Shown here: piece by piece, positions 7,120-8,675 of the stretch
How positions within the stretch are numbered: position 1 is the first letter of the stretch
How the letters are laid out: every line of letters starts with the position of its first letter
Origin: Acidimicrobiaceae bacterium
Lineage (GTDB): Bacteria; Actinomycetota; Acidimicrobiia; Acidimicrobiales; RAAP-2
Direction of reading: 5' to 3'
Assembly: GCA_003131665.1 (NCBI GenBank)
Contig: PKWA01000118.1
Location: 5,571 to 14,245, forward strand
Length of the DNA: 8,675 nt
The notes under the pieces: generated by a model
Told to the model about the DNA's origin: nothing
The model's input: the letters and a program-made list of their open reading frames with translations, nothing else
Databases searched by the model: none
Translations under genes and position numbers: made by a program

Positions 7120-7686
7120 ATGAAGAATGCTTTGCTTAGCTACCTGCAGACCGCTCGTGACGCCGTCATCTGGAAGTTGGACGGCCTATCGGAGTACGAC
7201 GTCCGCCGCCCGCTCGTTCCGAGTGGGACCAACCTCCTCGGGATCGTCGAGCACCTGACCGACGTCGAGCTCGGTTACTTCGGCCCTGTCTTTGGGCGAC
7301 CCATGGGCCAGCCCAATCTTTGGTTCGTGGATGGAGCAGAGGACAACGCAGACCTTTTCGCACGAGCCGACGAATCGAGGGAAGACATTGTCGGCAACTA
7401 TCGCAAGGCGTGCGAGACCTCGAATGCGACGATCGAGGCACTGGACCTTAACGCCGCGGGTTCCGTGCCGTGGTGGGGCGATCACCCTGTCACCCTTCAC
7501 CACGTGCTCGTTCACGTCATCGCAGAATCCTTCCGCCACGTCGGGCACGCTGATCTCGTTCGAGAACTCATTGACGGCTCGATCGGCTATGCCGCGGATG
7601 ACAGCAACGTCCCGGAGCACGACAGCGAGTGGTGGCGCGACTACCGTGACCGGGTTGAGCGCGAAGCTCGCCAAGCCGCGACTTGA
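7120..7686 (+). CDS. DinB-family / DUF664 protein (mycothiol-transferase-like)
   Basis: From ATG 7120 the product has 188 residues and begins MKNALLSYLQTARDAVIWKL, the usual opening of DUF664 proteins of the DinB four-helix-bundle fold. EHL (His45), and the cluster His132, His140 and His143 in HVIAESFRHVGHAD, are where this family binds a divalent metal. Relatives in actinomycetes include mycothiol- or bacillithiol-dependent S-transferases, so thiol conjugation in the cytoplasm is plausible but not shown. An upstream TTG at 7027 would add 31 residues, but that stretch contains a repeat also found downstream of the gene, so I prefer 7120. Shine-Dalgarno signal is weak; TATGGT at 7106-7111 lies 8 nt before the ATG and could be a -10 box for a leaderless message. 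The gene stands alone, bracketed by stem-loops and direct repeats. Confidence 0.85.
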   Translation: MKNALLSYLQTARDAVIWKLDGLSEYDVRRPLVPSGTNLLGIVEHLTDVELGYFGPVFGRPMGQPNLWFVDGAEDNADLFARADESREDIVGNYRKACETSNATIEALDLNAAGSVPWWGDHPVTLHHVLVHVIAESFRHVGHADLVRELIDGSIGYAADDSNVPEHDSEWWRDYRDRVEREARQAAT

Positions 7687-7727
7687 CCTCATTGAATCTA
7701 TAAAGCAGCCATCGCCTAGGAAAACCG

Positions 7728-7751
7728 ATTGGTCGGATCTTCGAGACCAAT
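7728..7751 (+). terminator. Stem-loop after the DinB gene
   Basis: ATTGGTC (7728-7734) and GACCAAT (7745-7751) form a perfect 7-bp stem with a 10-nt loop, 41 nt after the DinB stop. No T-run follows, so terminator function is inferred from position. It precedes repeat copy 2 much as the 6958-7005 stem-loop precedes copy 1. Confidence 0.35.
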
Positions 7752-7784
7752 GAGGGTTAGGGTGCCAATCGCCAGTGAAAGGTT

Positions 7785-7826
7785 GCAGAACTGTCACGTC
7801 GGGTCTCCGACTCCAACAAACTCCGA
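7785..7826 (+). repeat. 42-bp direct repeat, copy 2, downstream of the DinB gene
   Basis: This copy differs from 7033-7074 at six positions. It contains GTCGG-GTCT-CCGAC (7798-7811), a perfect 5-bp stem with a 4-nt loop that is broken by one mismatch in copy 1. It lies in the 243-bp spacer between the DinB stop and the end of the minus-strand gene at 7930. Besides this repeat and the stem-loop at 7728, that spacer shows no gene with a start codon. Confidence 0.75.
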
Positions 7827-7929
7827 TTCCAAGAGGCCGACTTCACTGTAAAGAACGTTCAACGCGGGGCACCCAAGACGGTCACTTTAGAGATGGTGCT
7901 GGCGCACGCGGAAGCTACCAGCCTCGTGA

Positions 7930-8568
7930 CTACAGAGTTGGGTCACCCGGAGCCAGCGGGCTCGGGTTGAGCGCCGCGGCGAGCCCCGATTGGTCCTCGG
8001 CACTCACGATGAGCCGACGCATCGGCGCTCGGAGTGGACCCAGCCACACCCACTTCTGACGATCCAACGTGATCTCGACCAGTCCGGTCCCGGCGCCATT
8101 GACAAGGGCGGTGCGTGGCCAGTAGTTGACTCCGCGGAGAACGCTGATTCTAAAGGGTCCACGCAGTTCGTCTCTGTTCAGGGACCGAGCAGACACCACC
8201 GCCTCGCGAGGGATCGTGGCGTGAAATGCCCACCCCATACGAACGTCGACAGTTGAAGCACTCATCGTCACCCGCGGGGCTTTTCGACCGGCGCCGAACG
8301 CCGCCATGATGGTGCGGCTGGGTGGATCGACGCTGATTGGGAACGTCCTCTCGTTAATCATGATTCCTCCTCGGGAAAGCCCCAGACGCATCCAGAGCGC
8401 GTGTTTAATCAGATTGGTGGCCTCTCCCAGTCGGGGCCGTTGTTGACCCTCGTCGGCGCCGGCCATCAGCACTGCGAGGATCTCCTGCTCGTGTTCTCGC
8501 CGGAACGCACGTGGGTAGCAGGCCAACAGCCGCCCGTATCGTCGTTCGAGGCCTGCGGAGCCAGTCAT
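7930..8568 (-). CDS. PadR-partner N-terminal domain joined to a small conserved domain (possible fusion)
   Basis: The 212-residue frame starts at ATG 8568, which overlaps the PadR stop as ATGA, so translation is probably coupled. Residues 1-68 (LERRYGRLLACYPRAFRREHEQE, in part) match the opening of a protein commonly encoded next to PadR regulators in actinomycetes. In those relatives, as I recall them, membrane helices follow; here they are absent. From Met70 a different domain begins (MINERTFPISVD, later VDVRMGWAFHATIPREAVVSA and LVNGAGTGLVEITLD). It is probably a beta-rich, PH-like domain of unknown role, 143 residues long. Met70 (8361) has its own strong GAGGAGG, so two products may arise: a fusion and a shorter protein. 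The simplest history is a deletion that removed the helices and the stop between two genes. I cannot assign a function. Confidence 0.65.
   Translation of the reverse strand: MTGSAGLERRYGRLLACYPRAFRREHEQEILAVLMAGADEGQQRPRLGEATNLIKHALWMRLGLSRGGIMINERTFPISVDPPSRTIMAAFGAGRKAPRVTMSASTVDVRMGWAFHATIPREAVVSARSLNRDELRGPFRISVLRGVNYWPRTALVNGAGTGLVEITLDRQKWVWLGPLRAPMRRLIVSAEDQSGLAAALNPSPLAPGDPTL
8359..8372 (-). promoter_or_regulatory. Strong internal ribosome binding site and start codon
   Basis: GAGGAGG (8366-8372) precedes ATG 8361 by 4 nt, within and in frame with the longer 7930-8568 ORF. It is among the best Shine-Dalgarno matches in the window and marks an alternative start for the 143-residue C-terminal domain. 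Confidence 0.65.
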
Positions 8569-8675
8569 GTGATCAGCCCCAGAGCCGGCTTCAAGCGCGA
8601 CATCGCGACGTGAGCGTTGGACTGCAACCGGGCAGCCTCGGCGGCCAACAGTTCCCCGCCTGCGGGCGTCAACCG
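8565..8675 (-). CDS. PadR-family transcriptional regulator, C-terminal fragment
   Basis: The last 36 residues of a minus-strand gene that enters from the right edge. RLTPAGGELLAAEAARLQ is the typical end of the winged-helix domain and the start of the C-terminal dimerisation helix of PadR regulators. In this family these proteins bind DNA as dimers and repress neighbouring genes. The stop TGA overlaps the ATG of the next gene, an arrangement common for PadR regulators and the membrane-type partner they accompany. Most of the protein, including the recognition helix, lies outside the window, so neither ligand nor operator can be stated. Confidence 0.75.
   Translation of the reverse strand, partial: RLTPAGGELLAAEAARLQSNAHVAMSRLKPALGLIT

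Noticed and set aside
7186..7797. 203-codon minus-strand frame opposite the DinB gene
   Set aside because: The plus strand carries a recognisable DinB/DUF664 protein; the antisense frame shows no domain and no ribosome binding site.
7033..7826. Integron-type cassette with attC sites around the DinB gene
   Set aside because: The repeats do not show the paired core sites (RYYYAAC and GTTRRRY) in the long imperfect hairpin expected of attC, and no integrase is in the window.
7033..7826. CRISPR array
   Set aside because: Only two imperfect copies, 752 bp apart, with a gene between them.
7775..8059. 94-codon plus-strand frame starting at GTG 7775
   Set aside because: It runs through repeat copy 2 in a different frame and then antisense to the minus-strand gene; no recognisable domain.

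Overview
This window looks like chromosomal DNA of a high-GC actinomycete. An Acidimicrobiia-like lineage is possible, but the class is a guess. The signs are frequent GTG starts, a luciferase-like monooxygenase of the kind that uses coenzyme F420, a DinB/DUF664 protein of the mycothiol-transferase-like type, a PadR-linked gene pair, and a fusion of a metallophosphoesterase-like region to a DUF2156 lysyl-phosphatidylglycerol synthase. No tRNA, rRNA, CRISPR array, transposase or phage gene was seen. No stretch longer than about 250 bases lacks a gene.

Layout. The left quarter (1-2084, minus) is one long frame that runs off the left edge. It encodes a membrane protein with a degenerate calcineurin-like phosphoesterase region, a histidine-rich loop, further membrane helices and the first part of a DUF2156 aminoacyl-transfer domain. 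Divergent from it, 34 bp away, is a small HAD phosphatase (2119-2607, plus). It converges on a soluble hybrid histidine kinase (2644-4938, minus) whose C-terminal receiver has lost its phospho-acceptor aspartate. A 208-bp divergent spacer with palindromes separates the kinase from a plus-strand group: LLM oxidoreductase (5147-6019), Nudix hydrolase (6027-6527), a possible 20-codon ORF behind a perfect Shine-Dalgarno, and a small two-helix membrane protein (6688-6924). A DinB/DUF664 gene (7120-7686) follows, bracketed by two copies of a 42-bp direct repeat. The right end (minus) holds the C-terminus of a PadR-type regulator, translationally coupled to an ORF that appears to join a truncated PadR-partner protein to a separate small conserved domain with its own strong ribosome binding site.

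Functional picture. The first gene points to membrane-lipid modification. The kinase is a cytoplasmic sensor with no cognate regulator in view. The LLM-Nudix pair is a probable short operon of redox and nucleotide-type housekeeping enzymes with unknown substrates. The right end is a typical PadR regulator/partner locus with signs of rearrangement. I see no coherent multi-gene defence or biosynthetic system. The best leads are single-gene oddities (pseudo-phosphoesterase, pseudo-receiver, fused PadR partner) and the repeat pair around the DinB gene.
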